Assembly (NCBI GenBank): GCA_017615795.1
Contig: JAFZZK010000029.1
Location: 25,646 to 89,645, forward strand
Source of the DNA: Bacteroidales bacterium
GTDB lineage: Bacteria > Bacteroidota > Bacteroidia > Bacteroidales > WCHB1-69
DNA: 64,000 nt
Reading direction: 5' to 3'
Shown: piece after piece, positions 1-10,279 of the stretch
How the letters are laid out: each line of letters begins with the position of its first letter
How positions within the stretch are numbered: the first letter of the stretch is position 1
Made by a program: the position numbers and the translations under genes
Notes under the pieces: model-generated
Databases searched by the model: none
What the model was told of the DNA's origin: nothing
The model's input: only the letters and a program-made list of their open reading frames with translations

Positions 1-1387
1 AATTGAGAATGGTCCAATAGGCGCCCAACTTCATGGTGTTTTCTTTGTGCCACTCCGAGTACCACATGTTGTGGTTGCCGATGTAGTACGAGTAGAAGTA
101 GTCGGGCGAGACGCGATAAAAATCTGCTGTAAGACCAATGTAGTGCTGCATTTTTCGGCTGATGGCAAATGTGGCTCCAACGTGGGCGATGGCGTCGCCG
201 CGGTTGTAGTTGTTGAAGGAATAGGCAATGTCGCCGAAAATGTCCCAAACGGAGAAAAGACGGATGCGAGTGCGGGCGAAGAGCGTGTAGTTGTTTCCCA
301 CATAAAAGGGCATGTGGGAATGCACGTATTCGTGGCGTATCCCGCCTGCGATGCGGAAGAAATAGTTCTGGTCACTCACCCGGCTCAACGGCGAGAAGTT
401 GGACCACTGCAGCGAGTTGACAATGCTGTAGTAGTTCAGCGTGTCGCGCGTGGTGTCCGTGTTCAGATAATATTGGTTTTGGTAGAAATCGTTGTTGAGG
501 TCGTGGTCGAAGAAAATGCTCTTCAGCTTTTTGAACTGGAAAGTGTGGGTTATGGTGCCGAGATTGCGCCCACCCTTGCTTTTGATGTTGACATATTGCA
601 GCAGTTGGGCGTCATGGGTGTTAATGGTGCTCAGGGCATTGCTGAAATAGACGGCGAATGACACAGGGTCGGTGGAGACATTCTGGTCTTCGATGATAGT
701 GGGACGGGTGAGGAAAGTGAGGTAATCGGACAGCCCTCCATTCTCCTGGTATTTGCCGTGGTTGAAGATGTAGGAAACGATGAAACCGTAGATGTCTTTG
801 GGGATGGAATAGTGTGCTACAGCATTGATGTCGAACAGGTTGCATGCCTGGTTCAGGAATTTTCCCGCGTTGTTGTAGCCCTCTAACGACGCATTGAACT
901 CGAAGCGTTTGATCTTTTGGGCATGCGTGACGTGGATACGCTGGCCCTTTGCGATTTCGAATGCTGCTGAAATATCTGTGAAAGAGCCTTTCACGTCGTA
1001 ATATCGCAAGTCGTTTTGGGTCTTGAAATAGGCTGGGTAGGGGAGGGAGATCATCGAGAATCCGACATCATGCGTATAGTCGAACACTATGGATTTGTGC
1101 GCTTGTGAATAGATGCCCAGCGTTTGGTACATGTCGGAGGTCAGGTTCAGCGGGTCAAACTCGGAGGAGTAGAAGGAGGAGGTGTCGATGGGCTTGAAGA
1201 CCAGCGGCATGAAAAACGCGCCGGAGAGGTCGGCCACGCCCACGGGCATGTAGTCGGGCGAGATGGCCATGGCAGAGTCGATTTTGTGTTCCTCAGGCCT
1301 GTCGCCACTTTGTGCGTTACCCGTTTTCAATCCAATGATAAGGGTGATGCACAGAAGCAGTAAAAACATGTGTTTTCGACAGGTCAT
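1..1387 (-). CDS. putative porin (Bacteroidota outer-membrane barrel), 3' end outside the window
   Basis: I translated this by eye from the ATG at 1387; the frame stays open for 462 codons to the window edge, so the C-terminus is missing. The product starts with a basic-hydrophobic signal peptide (MTCRKHMFLLLLC...) ending near an Asn-Ala-Gln site. The rest is rich in Tyr, Asn and alternating hydrophobic residues, as in beta-barrels, with strand-like stretches such as the region around TFAISRKMQHYIGLTADFY. Composition and layout match the family annotated as putative porin in Bacteroidota, expected in the outer membrane. A second Met seven codons in could be the true start. It is divergent from clpB and has its own promoter. 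The family call is by resemblance; the transported substrate is unknown. Confidence 0.7.
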   Translation of the reverse strand, partial: MTCRKHMFLLLLCITLIIGLKTGNAQSGDRPEEHKIDSAMAISPDYMPVGVADLSGAFFMPLVFKPIDTSSFYSSEFDPLNLTSDMYQTLGIYSQAHKSIVFDYTHDVGFSMISLPYPAYFKTQNDLRYYDVKGSFTDISAAFEIAKGQRIHVTHAQKIKRFEFNASLEGYNNAGKFLNQACNLFDINAVAHYSIPKDIYGFIVSYIFNHGKYQENGGLSDYLTFLTRPTIIEDQNVSTDPVSFAVYFSNALSTINTHDAQLLQYVNIKSKGGRNLGTITHTFQFKKLKSIFFDHDLNNDFYQNQYYLNTDTTRDTLNYYSIVNSLQWSNFSPLSRVSDQNYFFRIAGGIRHEYVHSHMPFYVGNNYTLFARTRIRLFSVWDIFGDIAYSFNNYNRGDAIAHVGATFAISRKMQHYIGLTADFYRVSPDYFYSYYIGNHNMWYSEWHKENTMKLGAYWTILN

Positions 1388-1409
1388 GAAGGCTATCTCT
1401 TTAAAACGG

Positions 1410-1443
1410 CAAAAATACAAAAAAAGTGGCTTGGGTTGGCAAA
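1410..1443 (-). promoter_or_regulatory. promoter of the porin gene
   Basis: Read on the minus strand, TTTG (1440-1443) is followed after 22 nt by TATTTTTG (1410-1417), about 22 nt before the ATG. This is the Bacteroidota -33/-7 arrangement. Confidence 0.6.
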
Positions 1444-1527
1444 CCTGCCATTCTGTCAGTATTGTTGTCTTTGGCAATATTCTTGCTCAAAAGCGATGTT
1501 ATTTGAAAAAGAAAGGAGAAAAACATA

Positions 1528-4125
1528 ATGAACCCTAACAATTTGACAATCAAAACACAAGAGGTTATTTCCAACGCCCAGATGATTGCCATGCGCAATC
1601 AGAACCAGCAACTGGAACCCCTCCATATCCTCAAGTCTATGCTTGAGGTGGACGACAATGTGATCCCTTTTTTGCTGAAAAAGCAAGATTGTAACCCCAA
1701 GACTGTCGCCGCTGTGGTGGACCGCGAAATCGCGCGGCTGCCCAAAGTGACGGGTGGGGACCCCTACTTGGCCGGCAACACGCAAACAGCTTTGCAGAAG
1801 GCCATTATTTTCTGTCAGGACTCCGGTGACGAGTTCGTCTCTTTGGAGCATTTGCTCTATGGTGTTTTTTGCGCCAATGGCTCCGCATCCCAAATTCTCA
1901 AGGATGCAGGCATGACCGAAAAGGGCTTGAAGAATGCCATCCAGGAGTTGCACAAAGGCAGTAAAGTCACCTCTGCCTCCAATGAGGAGACCTACAACGC
2001 CCTCAACAAGTACGCCAAGAACCTCAATGAGATGGCACGTCAGGGCAAACTCGACCCCGTGATCGGGCGTGACGAGGAGATTCGCCGTGTGCTGCAAATT
2101 CTGTCGCGCCGTACCAAGAACAACCCCATCCTGATTGGCGAGGCCGGTGTCGGCAAGACAGCCATTGCCGAAGGCTTGGCCCAAAGATTGGTCAGTGGCG
2201 ACATTCCCGAGAACCTCAAGAGCAAGAAGCTTTACTCTCTTGACATGGGCGCACTTATCGCTGGTGCCAAATACAAAGGCGAGTTCGAGGAGCGTCTCAA
2301 GAGTGTCATCAACGAGGTGATTCACTCCAATGGTGAAATTATCCTGTTCATCGACGAGATTCACACGCTTGTGGGGGCGGGCGCGTCCGGCGAGGGCGCG
2401 ATGGATGCCGCAAACATCCTCAAGCCTGCTTTGGCGCGTGGCGAACTCCGGTCCATTGGCGCCACCACCCTTGACGAATATCAAAAGTATTTCGAGAAAG
2501 ACAAGGCCCTCGAACGTCGTTTCCAACCCGTCAAGATCGAGGAGCCCGACAAATATGCCGCCATTTCCATCCTTCGTGGCTTGAAGGAGCGTTACGAAAG
2601 CCACCATCAGGTCAAGATTCTCGACGAGGCCATTATCGCCGCCGTCGAGTTGTCGCAGCGTTACATCGGCGACCGCTTCTTGCCCGACAAGGCCATAGAC
2701 CTCATCGACGAGGCTGCCGCCAAACTCAAGCTCGAAATCAACTCCGTGCCGGAGGAACTGGATGAGGTGGAACACAAAATCAGCCAACTGGAGATCGAAC
2801 GCGAGGCCCTCAAACGCGAGAACGACACGGCCAAGGTGGAAGACCTTAGCCAGAAGATCGCCGAGTTGCAGGAAAAACGCAATGTTATTTCCACCAAATG
2901 GCGCAGCGAGAAGGAAATCATGGACAAGATCCAGCATTGCAAGGATGAAATCGAGGCTTACAAATTGGAAGCCACCAATGAGGAACGCCAGGGCAATTAC
3001 GGTCGTGTGGCGGAATTGCGCTACGGCCTCATCAAGAATGATGAGGATGAAATGGCCAAACTCCAGAAAGAACTGGAGGCGTTGCAGGGCGACGCGGCTA
3101 TGATCGACGAAAAGGTCGGCGCCGACGATGTCGCCGAGGTCGTGGCGCGTTGGACTGGCATTCCCGTGACCAAGATGATGCAGAGTGAGAAATCCAAGTT
3201 GCTGCACCTGGAAGAGGAACTCCACAAGCGTGTGGTGGGCCAGGACGAGGCCATAGGAGCCGTGTCCGACGCCATCCGCCGCAGTCGTGCCGGACTTCAG
3301 GATGCCAAGCGTCCCATTGGCTCGTTCATCTTTATGGGCACCACAGGTGTCGGCAAGACAGAACTTGCCAAGGCACTCGCCGAGTATTTGTTCAATACTG
3401 AAGATGCCATGATACGCTTCGATATGAGCGAGTTTCAGGAATCGTACTCCGTTTCCCGGCTCATTGGATCGCCTCCCGGCTATGTGGGCTATGACGAGGG
3501 CGGACAACTCACCGAAAAGGTGCGCCGCAAACCCTATTCCGTCATTCTCTTTGACGAAATTGAAAAAGCGCATCCCGACGTGTTCAATGTCTTGCTCCAA
3601 GTGCTCGACGACGGTCGGTTGACCGACAACAAGGGCAGAGTGGCCGACTTCAAAAACACCATCATCATCATGACCTCAAACCTCGGCTCCAACATTATCC
3701 AGGATAACTATTCCGACCGTGCCAACTACTCCGACCTTGAGGTGTTTGAACGTACCAAAACTGAAGTCACCGACTTGTTGAAGAAGACCTTGAAGCCTGA
3801 GTTCCTCAACCGTATCGATGAGATTGTGATGTTCCAGCCTCTCTCCAAACGTGAGATCAAGGAGATCATCAAGTTGCAACTCGGACAGCTCGAAACCCTG
3901 CTGGGCCAACGCAACATCAAGCTTGAGTTCAGTCGCTACGCCATGGACCTGCTGTTGGATCTGGGCTATGACCCGCTTTACGGAGCCCGACCGCTCAAGC
4001 GCGTGATACAGAAGATGATACTCAATGAACTCTCCAAGATCATCCTCGCCGAGGATATCGACCACGACTGCACCATCATGGTGGATTCCGTGGAGGACGG
4101 GAAGTTTGTGTTCTACAAGAAATAA
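1528..4125 (+). CDS. clpB: ATP-dependent disaggregase ClpB
   Basis: This 865-residue protein is a full-length Hsp100 chaperone that, with DnaK, threads aggregated proteins through its ring in the cytoplasm. Visible in order are the N-terminal Clp repeat domain (about 1-145), the first AAA module with Walker A GEAGVGKT (about 205-212) and pore loop [11 protein letters not shown], the long coiled-coil middle domain (about 400-530) that separates ClpB from ClpA/ClpC, the second AAA module with GTTGVGKT (about 604-611) and pore-loop region [13 protein letters not shown], and the C-terminal small domain. AGGAG lies about 10 nt before the ATG. It stands alone, with a terminator hairpin behind it. 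No heat-shock operator was recognised upstream. Confidence 0.97.
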   Translation: MNPNNLTIKTQEVISNAQMIAMRNQNQQLEPLHILKSMLEVDDNVIPFLLKKQDCNPKTVAAVVDREIARLPKVTGGDPYLAGNTQTALQKAIIFCQDSGDEFVSLEHLLYGVFCANGSASQILKDAGMTEKGLKNAIQELHKGSKVTSASNEETYNALNKYAKNLNEMARQGKLDPVIGRDEEIRRVLQILSRRTKNNPILIGEAGVGKTAIAEGLAQRLVSGDIPENLKSKKLYSLDMGALIAGAKYKGEFEERLKSVINEVIHSNGEIILFIDEIHTLVGAGASGEGAMDAANILKPALARGELRSIGATTLDEYQKYFEKDKALERRFQPVKIEEPDKYAAISILRGLKERYESHHQVKILDEAIIAAVELSQRYIGDRFLPDKAIDLIDEAAAKLKLEINSVPEELDEVEHKISQLEIEREALKRENDTAKVEDLSQKIAELQEKRNVISTKWRSEKEIMDKIQHCKDEIEAYKLEATNEERQGNYGRVAELRYGLIKNDEDEMAKLQKELEALQGDAAMIDEKVGADDVAEVVARWTGIPVTKMMQSEKSKLLHLEEELHKRVVGQDEAIGAVSDAIRRSRAGLQDAKRPIGSFIFMGTTGVGKTELAKALAEYLFNTEDAMIRFDMSEFQESYSVSRLIGSPPGYVGYDEGGQLTEKVRRKPYSVILFDEIEKAHPDVFNVLLQVLDDGRLTDNKGRVADFKNTIIIMTSNLGSNIIQDNYSDRANYSDLEVFERTKTEVTDLLKKTLKPEFLNRIDEIVMFQPLSKREIKEIIKLQLGQLETLLGQRNIKLEFSRYAMDLLLDLGYDPLYGARPLKRVIQKMILNELSKIILAEDIDHDCTIMVDSVEDGKFVFYKK

Positions 4126-4153
4126 TGGAAATATTTTATGTTAATTGATAATG

Positions 4154-4183
4154 GCGGCGGGACTTGACTCCTGCCGCTTTTTT
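4154..4183 (+). terminator. intrinsic terminator after clpB
   Basis: The arms GCGGCGGG (4154-4161) and CCTGCCGC (4170-4177) pair with one G-U, followed directly by a T run. Confidence 0.7.
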
Positions 4184-4185
4184 GT

Positions 4186-4236
4186 TATCTTTGCGGTCTG
4201 AAAATATTACTCATCTCCACTTTTTTTTTATTTTTG
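4186..4236 (+). promoter_or_regulatory. two candidate -7 boxes upstream of pcm
   Basis: TATCTTTG at 4186-4193 and TATTTTTG at 4229-4236 both match TAnnTTTG. The second lies 17 nt before the pcm ATG, giving a very short leader; the first would give a leader of about 50 nt. Confidence 0.5.
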
Positions 4237-4253
4237 CACCCTAATACTGAAAT

Positions 4254-4901
4254 ATGACTGATGATTATCTGTTGCTTGGCGCAAAGAAAAGACTGATAGA
4301 GGAACTCCGCAGGAAGGGCATTGACGATGAGAATGTCTTGGAGGCATTCGACAAGGTGGAACGCCATCGTTTTTTGGAGTCTTTTCTGTGGAACAGGGCG
4401 TATGACGATGTGGCTCTTAAGCTTCTGACTGGACAAACCATATCGCATCCATCCACCGTGGCTTTCCAGTCGCAGCTGCTGAAGATCACGAAGGGCTTGT
4501 CGGTGCTTGAGATCGGTACGGGATCCGGTTTTCAGGCGGCCATCCTCAGCGCGATGGGAGCGCATGTCTATACCGTGGAACGTCAGGAATTACTGTATAA
4601 ACGCACTTCCAAATTGCTGGCAGAACTCGACAGCCGCATCGTCACGTGCTTTGGCGACGGCTACAAGGGCCTTCCCCGCTTTGCCCCCTATGACCGAATT
4701 ATTGTCACATGTGGTGCGCCGAATGTGCCGGAAGCTCTTGTGCTGCAACTGAAGGTGGGCGGTATCATGGTTATCCCCGTCGGCGATGAGTCGCAAACCA
4801 TGAAAAGATTTACTAAAATAGACGAAAATAACCTCCAGGAGGAGGTCTTTGGCGACTTCCTTTTCGTTCCAATGCTGAAAAACGAAGCCAAAAGGAACTG
4901 A
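4254..4901 (+). CDS. pcm: protein-L-isoaspartate O-methyltransferase
   Basis: The 215-residue product has the usual length for this enzyme, which transfers methyl from SAM to isoaspartyl residues in damaged proteins in the cytoplasm. The family motif TISHPSTVAFQ (about 60-70) forms the substrate pocket. The SAM-binding motif I VLEIGTGSGFQAAIL follows at about residues 84-98, then the acidic VYTVER strand, the GDGYKGLP motif and the RIIVTCGAP motif. It is followed after 15 nt by a nucleotidyltransferase gene, so the two are probably co-transcribed; no functional link between them is obvious. Confidence 0.93.
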   Translation: MTDDYLLLGAKKRLIEELRRKGIDDENVLEAFDKVERHRFLESFLWNRAYDDVALKLLTGQTISHPSTVAFQSQLLKITKGLSVLEIGTGSGFQAAILSAMGAHVYTVERQELLYKRTSKLLAELDSRIVTCFGDGYKGLPRFAPYDRIIVTCGAPNVPEALVLQLKVGGIMVIPVGDESQTMKRFTKIDENNLQEEVFGDFLFVPMLKNEAKRN

Positions 4902-4916
4902 TTATACAATTGAATT

Positions 4917-5639
4917 GTGGATGTGAATAACATTACTGCTGTCATATTTGCCGCCGGATTAGGGACGCGGCTGTATCCTTTGACGGCCGACCGCCCCAAG
5001 GCGATGGTCTGTTACGAGGGGAAACCCTTGTTGCAGCATGCGCTGGAGAAAATGTCGGCTGCCGGAATCCGCAATGTTGTCGTGAATGTGCACCATTTTC
5101 CCGATAAGATTGTCGACTTTGTCCGCACGTACCCTTTTGCAGGATGCGTCCGTGTTTCCGACGAGAGGGCCTATCTGCGCGACACGGCCGGAGGGCTCAA
5201 GTTCGCGGAGCCGTTGTTGGGCGATAGTGACATACTATTATTATATAATGTGGACATCCTGTCGTCCATCGACTTGCGCGCCATGGTGGCATATCATCTG
5301 GCCTCCGGTGCAGATGCCACCCTTGCCGTGCGCGACCGGCAAACCGCCCGCTATTTCGTGTTTGAACGGGACAATATGCAACTCTGCGGCTGGAAAAACG
5401 TCAAGACGGGCGAGGAAATCATGCCGGTCTCCCCACAACATCCCGTGATGATGGCTTTTAGCGGTATCCATGTGGTCAACCGCAGTTTTCTGGATAACAT
5501 CCCCTCTGTCGAGAAAGCCTCCCTGACCCCTGTTTATCTCCGACTTATAAACAAGTGTCGGATATGTGGTTATCAACATCAGTCCGATATGTGGATGGAT
5601 GTTGGCAAATATGATGAATTTCGTAACATATTGACATAG
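4917..5639 (+). CDS. sugar nucleotidyltransferase (mannose-1-P guanylyltransferase / MurNAc-1-P uridylyltransferase type)
   Basis: The 240-residue protein carries the nucleotidyltransferase signature AAGLGTRLYPLT...RPKAM at residues 12-30, the DTAGG motif and the metal-binding YNVD, all typical of enzymes that join a sugar-1-phosphate to an NTP. Length and sequence look most like the short GlmU/HddC/MurU-like group. The sugar cannot be read from sequence. An in-frame TGA at 4911 forces a start at GTG 4917 or GTG 4923; no ATG is available. It follows pcm by 15 nt. If it were MurU it would serve cell-wall recycling, but no AmgK-type kinase gene lies in the window. Confidence 0.8.
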   Translation: MDVNNITAVIFAAGLGTRLYPLTADRPKAMVCYEGKPLLQHALEKMSAAGIRNVVVNVHHFPDKIVDFVRTYPFAGCVRVSDERAYLRDTAGGLKFAEPLLGDSDILLLYNVDILSSIDLRAMVAYHLASGADATLAVRDRQTARYFVFERDNMQLCGWKNVKTGEEIMPVSPQHPVMMAFSGIHVVNRSFLDNIPSVEKASLTPVYLRLINKCRICGYQHQSDMWMDVGKYDEFRNILT

Positions 5640-5741
5640 ATAGTTATAATATGGTTTTCAACAGATTTTGAGCTAAAGTCTATACACTAATTTTTTTAAA
5701 AATCAAGTTGAAAACATTTTTTTTGTAAACTTTTTTTTGTT

Positions 5742-5749
5742 TATTTTTG
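5742..5749 (+). promoter_or_regulatory. -7 box upstream of dnaA
   Basis: TATTTTTG stands in an AT-rich spacer 75 nt before the dnaA ATG. No well-spaced -33 box was found; the nearest TTTG lies only 16 nt upstream. Confidence 0.5.
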
Positions 5750-5824
5750 CCATCTGGAAAAACGAATGGCTGCAAGGCCATAATTCGTTGAGAATGAGAA
5801 AAAATAAAAATTGTTACGAGTAAG

Positions 5825-7276
5825 ATGAGCGAAATTACGAAAGACTACACCAAAGTTTGGAACAAGTGCTTGGGGATGATACATGACATTGTGGAGGAGG
5901 ATGCGTACGAGACCTGGTTCCTCCCCATTGTGCCGGTTTCCTTGGAAGAGGATACGCTTGTGCTCCAGTTGCCGAGCCATCTTTTCTATGAGTTTTTGGA
6001 AGAACACTACGTCAATGTGCTGAAGAGTGTCATCAAGAAGGAGATCGGCCCCATGGCGAAGCTGAAATACAAGGTGATTATGGAACAACAGCCTGATCCT
6101 GCCCAGTCGCAGACCATCACGCTGCCGTCGCACAACCGCCCTGCCGTGAGCAACCCGCCATCCTTGGCCCCCATTGACGTGTACCAGACACCCAACCGCG
6201 ACATTCCCGACCCGTTTGTGCTGCCCGGCATCCAAAAGCATAAGATCCCCTCCAACCTGGTGGAAACGCTGACTTTCGACAACTACATCGAAGGCGATTG
6301 CAACCGCTTGGCGCGTTCCGCGGGCTGGGCCATCGCCAAGGCACCCGGACAGACGTCGTTCAACCCGCTTTTCATCTATTCCGACGTGGGGCTTGGAAAG
6401 ACGCACCTGGCAAACGCCATCGGTATCCAGACCAAGATCAACCATCCGGACAAGACGGTCGTCTATGTGAGCTGCGATACTTTCTACCAGCAATACGTGG
6501 AGGCGCTTCGCAACAAGAACATCAACGATTTTATATGGTTCTACCAGCAGTCTGTGGATATGCTGATTATCGACGATATTCAGTTTATCGCGGGCGGCAA
6601 GGGAAAGACCCAGGAGGCGTTTTTCCATATTTTCAACTCGTTGCACCAGCACAACAAGCAGATTATCATCACATCCGACAAGTCGCCGGTTGAGATCACG
6701 GGCTTCGAGCCGCGCCTGCTCAACCGTTTCAAATGGGGGCTTACGGCTGATTTGCAGGTGCCCGACCTGGAGACGCGCATCGCCATCATCAACAAGAAGC
6801 TGGAAAACAACGGCATCACCTTCCCCAAGGAGGTGGTGGAATACTTGGCCCTGCGCATCACATCCAACACCCGCGAGCTGGAAGGCGCCATGATCGCCAT
6901 CCTCGCGCAGGCCTCCCTCAACCATCGTGCTATCACGGTGGACTTGGCCAAGGAGATGGTCGACAAATATGTCAAGACCAATGCCAAGGAGATCTCCATC
7001 GAGTACATACAGAAGATCGTGTGCGACTATTTCAAGATCTCCGCAGAGGCCATCAATGCGCGGACTCGTCGCCGCGACATCGTGCAGGCACGTCAACTCA
7101 GCATGTATTTTGCCAAGAAATACACCAAGTTGCCCCTTACCATCATTGGCGCCTATTGCGGCAACAAGGACCATGCAACCGTGCTGCACGCCTGCCGGAC
7201 CATCAGCAACTTGTATGAAACCGACAAAAAAATGAAACTTTATGTGGATGATATCGACAAGAAGATGAAAATTTAG
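5825..7276 (+). CDS. dnaA: chromosomal replication initiator protein DnaA
   Basis: The 483-residue protein has all four DnaA domains: the N-terminal DnaB/self-interaction domain (about 1-85, with VWNKCL...YETWFLP), a variable linker, the AAA+ domain with Walker A GLGKTH (about 189-194) and Walker B MLIIDDIQF (about 245-253), and the C-terminal DNA-binding domain with TRRRDIVQARQ and GNKDHATVLHA, which reads DnaA boxes. It opens the replication origin and binds ATP. The stop is followed within 75 nt by the recJ promoter and gene. The AT-rich upstream spacer has no cluster of DnaA boxes, so this is not evidently the origin. Confidence 0.97.
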   Translation: MSEITKDYTKVWNKCLGMIHDIVEEDAYETWFLPIVPVSLEEDTLVLQLPSHLFYEFLEEHYVNVLKSVIKKEIGPMAKLKYKVIMEQQPDPAQSQTITLPSHNRPAVSNPPSLAPIDVYQTPNRDIPDPFVLPGIQKHKIPSNLVETLTFDNYIEGDCNRLARSAGWAIAKAPGQTSFNPLFIYSDVGLGKTHLANAIGIQTKINHPDKTVVYVSCDTFYQQYVEALRNKNINDFIWFYQQSVDMLIIDDIQFIAGGKGKTQEAFFHIFNSLHQHNKQIIITSDKSPVEITGFEPRLLNRFKWGLTADLQVPDLETRIAIINKKLENNGITFPKEVVEYLALRITSNTRELEGAMIAILAQASLNHRAITVDLAKEMVDKYVKTNAKEISIEYIQKIVCDYFKISAEAINARTRRRDIVQARQLSMYFAKKYTKLPLTIIGAYCGNKDHATVLHACRTISNLYETDKKMKLYVDDIDKKMKI

Positions 7277-7293
7277 AAAAACGCTCCCTGCTC

Positions 7294-7324
7294 TTGACTT
7301 TGTGAAAAATAAAGTTTATTTTTG
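7294..7324 (+). promoter_or_regulatory. promoter of recJ
   Basis: TTG at 7294-7296 and TATTTTTG at 7317-7324 are separated by 20 nt; the ATG follows 23 nt later. Confidence 0.6.
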
Positions 7325-7347
7325 CAGGTTGATAAAAATGTGAAATT

Positions 7348-9120
7348 ATGAATAAAAAGTGGATATGCCAGCAACTTCCGGATGACGCGGCCACGGCACG
7401 GCTCGCGAGCCAACTCTCCATAGAAAAACCGCTTGCAGCCCTTTTGATTCAAAGAGGCATCTCCACTCCTGAGGCGGCGGCCGAGTTCTTCAACCCCGAT
7501 ATCACCAAACTTCACAACCCCTTTTTGATGAAAGACATGGACAAGGCCGTCAAACGCCTTTCCAATGCCATCATCAACAATGAGAAAATCCTCGTCTACG
7601 GCGACTATGACGTCGACGGCACTTCCGCCGTCGCACTCCTGTACTCTTTCCTCTGCGAAATTATCGGTTCCGAATCCAAAGATCTCGTGGAATACTATAT
7701 TCCTGACCGCTACACCGAAGGCTACGGCATCTCCGACCAGGGCGTGGAATATTGTCATGAGAACAATATCAGCCTGCTGATTTCCCTGGACTGCGGCATC
7801 AAGGCCAACGATAAAGTGGAAATGGCCAACAAGCTGGGTGTCGATGTCATCATCTGCGACCATCACCTCGAGGGCGACGAACTGCCCCAGGCTGTCGCAA
7901 TCCTCGACCCTAAACGCAAGGACTGCGCCTACCCGTACAAGGAGCTCTCCGGCTGCGGCGTCGGCTTTAAACTTATACAGGGATACTGCCAGCAATATAA
8001 GCTGCCTGACCAGCTCTGGCTCTCCCGCATGGACCTCGTCGCCATCAGCATCGCGTCGGACATCGTGGCTATCACCGGTGAGAACCGCATCCTCGCGCAC
8101 TTTGGCCTCGAAATCATCAACAAGTTCCCCAGAATGGGCATCAAATCCATTCTCGACCAGTCCGGCATCAAGATCCATTATCCTTTCAAGGAGGAGACCA
8201 TCTTCTCCCGCGTGATCTCCATCTCCGACCTCGTCTTTTATGTCGGTCCCCGCATCAATGCGGCCGGGCGCATGAAAAGCGGACGCGAGTCGGTGCGACT
8301 GTTCATCGTCGAGGATGAGGACAAGTCCGCCGATATCGGCAAACGGATCAATACCCAGAACGAACAGCGCAAGGAACAAGACCGGAATGCCACAGAGGAG
8401 GCCATCCACATGATCAAAGGCTCCCACGAATATATCGGACGCAAGAGCATCGTCATCTATAACCCCAATTGGTTCAAGGGTATCATCGGTATCGTGGCTT
8501 CCCGCCTTGTGGAGGTGTTCTACAAGCCCACCATCGTCCTGACCAAGTCCTCCGACGGACTCATCACCGGCTCTGCCCGTTCCGTCAAGGAATTCAATAT
8601 CTACGACGGTATCGACTCCTGCTCCGACCTGCTCGAACATTTCGGAGGCCATAAGTTCGCGGCCGGACTCTCCATGAAAGAAGAGAATCTTGAGGAATTT
8701 ATCGAAAAGTTCGAAGCCTACGTGAACGAGAACCTCGACGAGACCTCCACGATTCCGGAAATTTCCGTTGATATGCCTCTTGACCTCTCGGAGGTTACCC
8801 ACAGTTTCATGAACCACCTCAAACAATTCGCCCCCTTCGGCCCGGGCAATATGGAACCCGTTTTCCAGTCCAATGGCCTCGTGGATGAAGGCATGGGACG
8901 CATCGTCGGCGACAAGCACCTCAAATGCCGCGTCCTTTATCCCGACCGTGTTGTGCAGCCTATTGATGTCATTGCATTCAACATGAAGGACAAGTTGCCT
9001 CTCATCAGGGATAACAAGTCCTTTGACATGCTCTATCACGTTGAGGAGAATGTTTGGAACAACGTGGTGAATATCCAGCTTAATGCCAAGGATATTCGTC
9101 CAAGCAACGGCAATCAGTAA
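7348..9120 (+). CDS. recJ: single-stranded-DNA-specific exonuclease RecJ
   Basis: The 590-residue protein is a 5'-3' ssDNA exonuclease of the DHH phosphoesterase family used in recombination and mismatch repair. Metal-binding motifs are visible: YGDYDVDG (about 84-91), the DHH triad at about 171-173 in ICDHHLEG, and the DHHA1 motif GGHKFAAGLSM (about 433-443). The C-terminal OB-fold region follows. The length is normal for the family. The glycosyltransferase gene starts 11 nt downstream, so they probably share a transcript although the functions are unrelated. Confidence 0.95.
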   Translation: MNKKWICQQLPDDAATARLASQLSIEKPLAALLIQRGISTPEAAAEFFNPDITKLHNPFLMKDMDKAVKRLSNAIINNEKILVYGDYDVDGTSAVALLYSFLCEIIGSESKDLVEYYIPDRYTEGYGISDQGVEYCHENNISLLISLDCGIKANDKVEMANKLGVDVIICDHHLEGDELPQAVAILDPKRKDCAYPYKELSGCGVGFKLIQGYCQQYKLPDQLWLSRMDLVAISIASDIVAITGENRILAHFGLEIINKFPRMGIKSILDQSGIKIHYPFKEETIFSRVISISDLVFYVGPRINAAGRMKSGRESVRLFIVEDEDKSADIGKRINTQNEQRKEQDRNATEEAIHMIKGSHEYIGRKSIVIYNPNWFKGIIGIVASRLVEVFYKPTIVLTKSSDGLITGSARSVKEFNIYDGIDSCSDLLEHFGGHKFAAGLSMKEENLEEFIEKFEAYVNENLDETSTIPEISVDMPLDLSEVTHSFMNHLKQFAPFGPGNMEPVFQSNGLVDEGMGRIVGDKHLKCRVLYPDRVVQPIDVIAFNMKDKLPLIRDNKSFDMLYHVEENVWNNVVNIQLNAKDIRPSNGNQ

Positions 9121-9131
9121 ATCCCCTTGCG

Positions 9132-10256
9132 ATGAAAATCGCTGTCAATACGCGACTTCTTCTGAAAGACAGGCTCGAAGGAATCGGATGGTTCACGCAT
9201 GAGAGCCTTCGCCGAATCGTTGCACAGCATCCTGAACATCATTTCTATTTCCTGTTCGACCGTCCATACGACGAGCAATTTGTCTATGCCTCCAATGTGA
9301 CGCCGGTGGTGGCTCACCCGCAGGCGCGCCATCCCTATTTGTGGTATCTCTTTTTCGAGTGTGGCATACCCTCCAAGCTCCGTTCTATCCGGCCGGATTT
9401 GTTCCTCTCAACCGATGGCTGGATTCCGTTGCACGTGCATGACACCAAGTGCGTCAACGTGATACACGACCTTAACTTTGCCCATCATCGCGATTTTATC
9501 AAGCCTGTCGTCTTGCGCTACTACGACCGCTTCTTCCCGCGGTTCGCCCAGTCGGCAGACCGAATCGCCACCGTCTCGGAATACACACGCCAAGACATTC
9601 ACCAGACGTACAATGTCCCTCTGGAAAAAATAGAGGTCGTTTACAATGGCTGTAACGAGTTGTTCAGGCCTTTTACGCCTGAGGAACAGCAGCAGGTGCG
9701 GGAACGGTACGCCCGCGGCTGTCCGTATTTCTTGTTTGTGGGGCTGATTCATAAACGGAAAAATCTTGCCAACATCTTTAGGGCTTTCGACGATTTCAAG
9801 TCTCGTGAGCAGTCCAACGCGAAACTGTTGGTGGTGGGTGATAAGAAATGGTGGCAGGGAGAGATTGAGGACACCTACGAGGCGATGGGTTTCAAGAATG
9901 ATGTTGTGATGTTGGGCCGACAGCCGATGGAAACATTGTGCCTGCTGTACTCTTCTGCGCGTGCGTTGGTGTATGCGTCTCTGTTTGAGGGTTTTGGAAT
10001 ACCCATTGTGGAGGCTTTCCATGCCGAGACGGCCGTGATCACCTCCGATGTCACCTCCATGCCGGAGGTGGCGGGCGATGCCGCAATGCTCGTCGACCCT
10101 CACAGTGTGTCGCAAATTTCCGATGCAATGCTTGCGCTTTGGAAAGATGACCTGCTGCGCGATGGACTCATCGCCAAGGGACGCACTCGCCGTGAACTTT
10201 TCAGTTGGCAGCAAACCGCAGACCGGCTTTGGCATTGTGTGGAAAATGTCTTGTAA
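9132..10256 (+). CDS. glycosyltransferase family 4 (GT-B fold)
   Basis: The 374-residue protein has the two-domain GT-B layout: an N-terminal acceptor domain beginning MKIAVNTRLLLKDRLEGIG and a C-terminal nucleotide-sugar domain with the family motif FEGFGIPIVEAF (about 287-298), in which the E-x7-E glutamates are present. GLIHKRKNL marks the domain hinge. No transmembrane segment is seen, so it is cytoplasmic or peripheral. Donor and acceptor cannot be told. It sits between recJ and a secreted peptidase rather than in a polysaccharide cluster, so a conserved housekeeping glycan role is possible but unproven. Confidence 0.85.
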   Translation: MKIAVNTRLLLKDRLEGIGWFTHESLRRIVAQHPEHHFYFLFDRPYDEQFVYASNVTPVVAHPQARHPYLWYLFFECGIPSKLRSIRPDLFLSTDGWIPLHVHDTKCVNVIHDLNFAHHRDFIKPVVLRYYDRFFPRFAQSADRIATVSEYTRQDIHQTYNVPLEKIEVVYNGCNELFRPFTPEEQQQVRERYARGCPYFLFVGLIHKRKNLANIFRAFDDFKSREQSNAKLLVVGDKKWWQGEIEDTYEAMGFKNDVVMLGRQPMETLCLLYSSARALVYASLFEGFGIPIVEAFHAETAVITSDVTSMPEVAGDAAMLVDPHSVSQISDAMLALWKDDLLRDGLIAKGRTRRELFSWQQTADRLWHCVENVL

Positions 10257-10279
10257 CGTATATCATAACACCTCCTTTC

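Noticed and set aside
1456-3600. A 714-codon open frame antisense to clpB
   Set aside because: It mirrors the codon structure of clpB, has no similarity to a known family and no promoter; clpB is certain.
5640-5824. Replication origin next to dnaA
   Set aside because: The spacer is AT-rich, but I find no cluster of DnaA boxes; isolated TTATCAACA and TATCCACA-like words in the window are too few.
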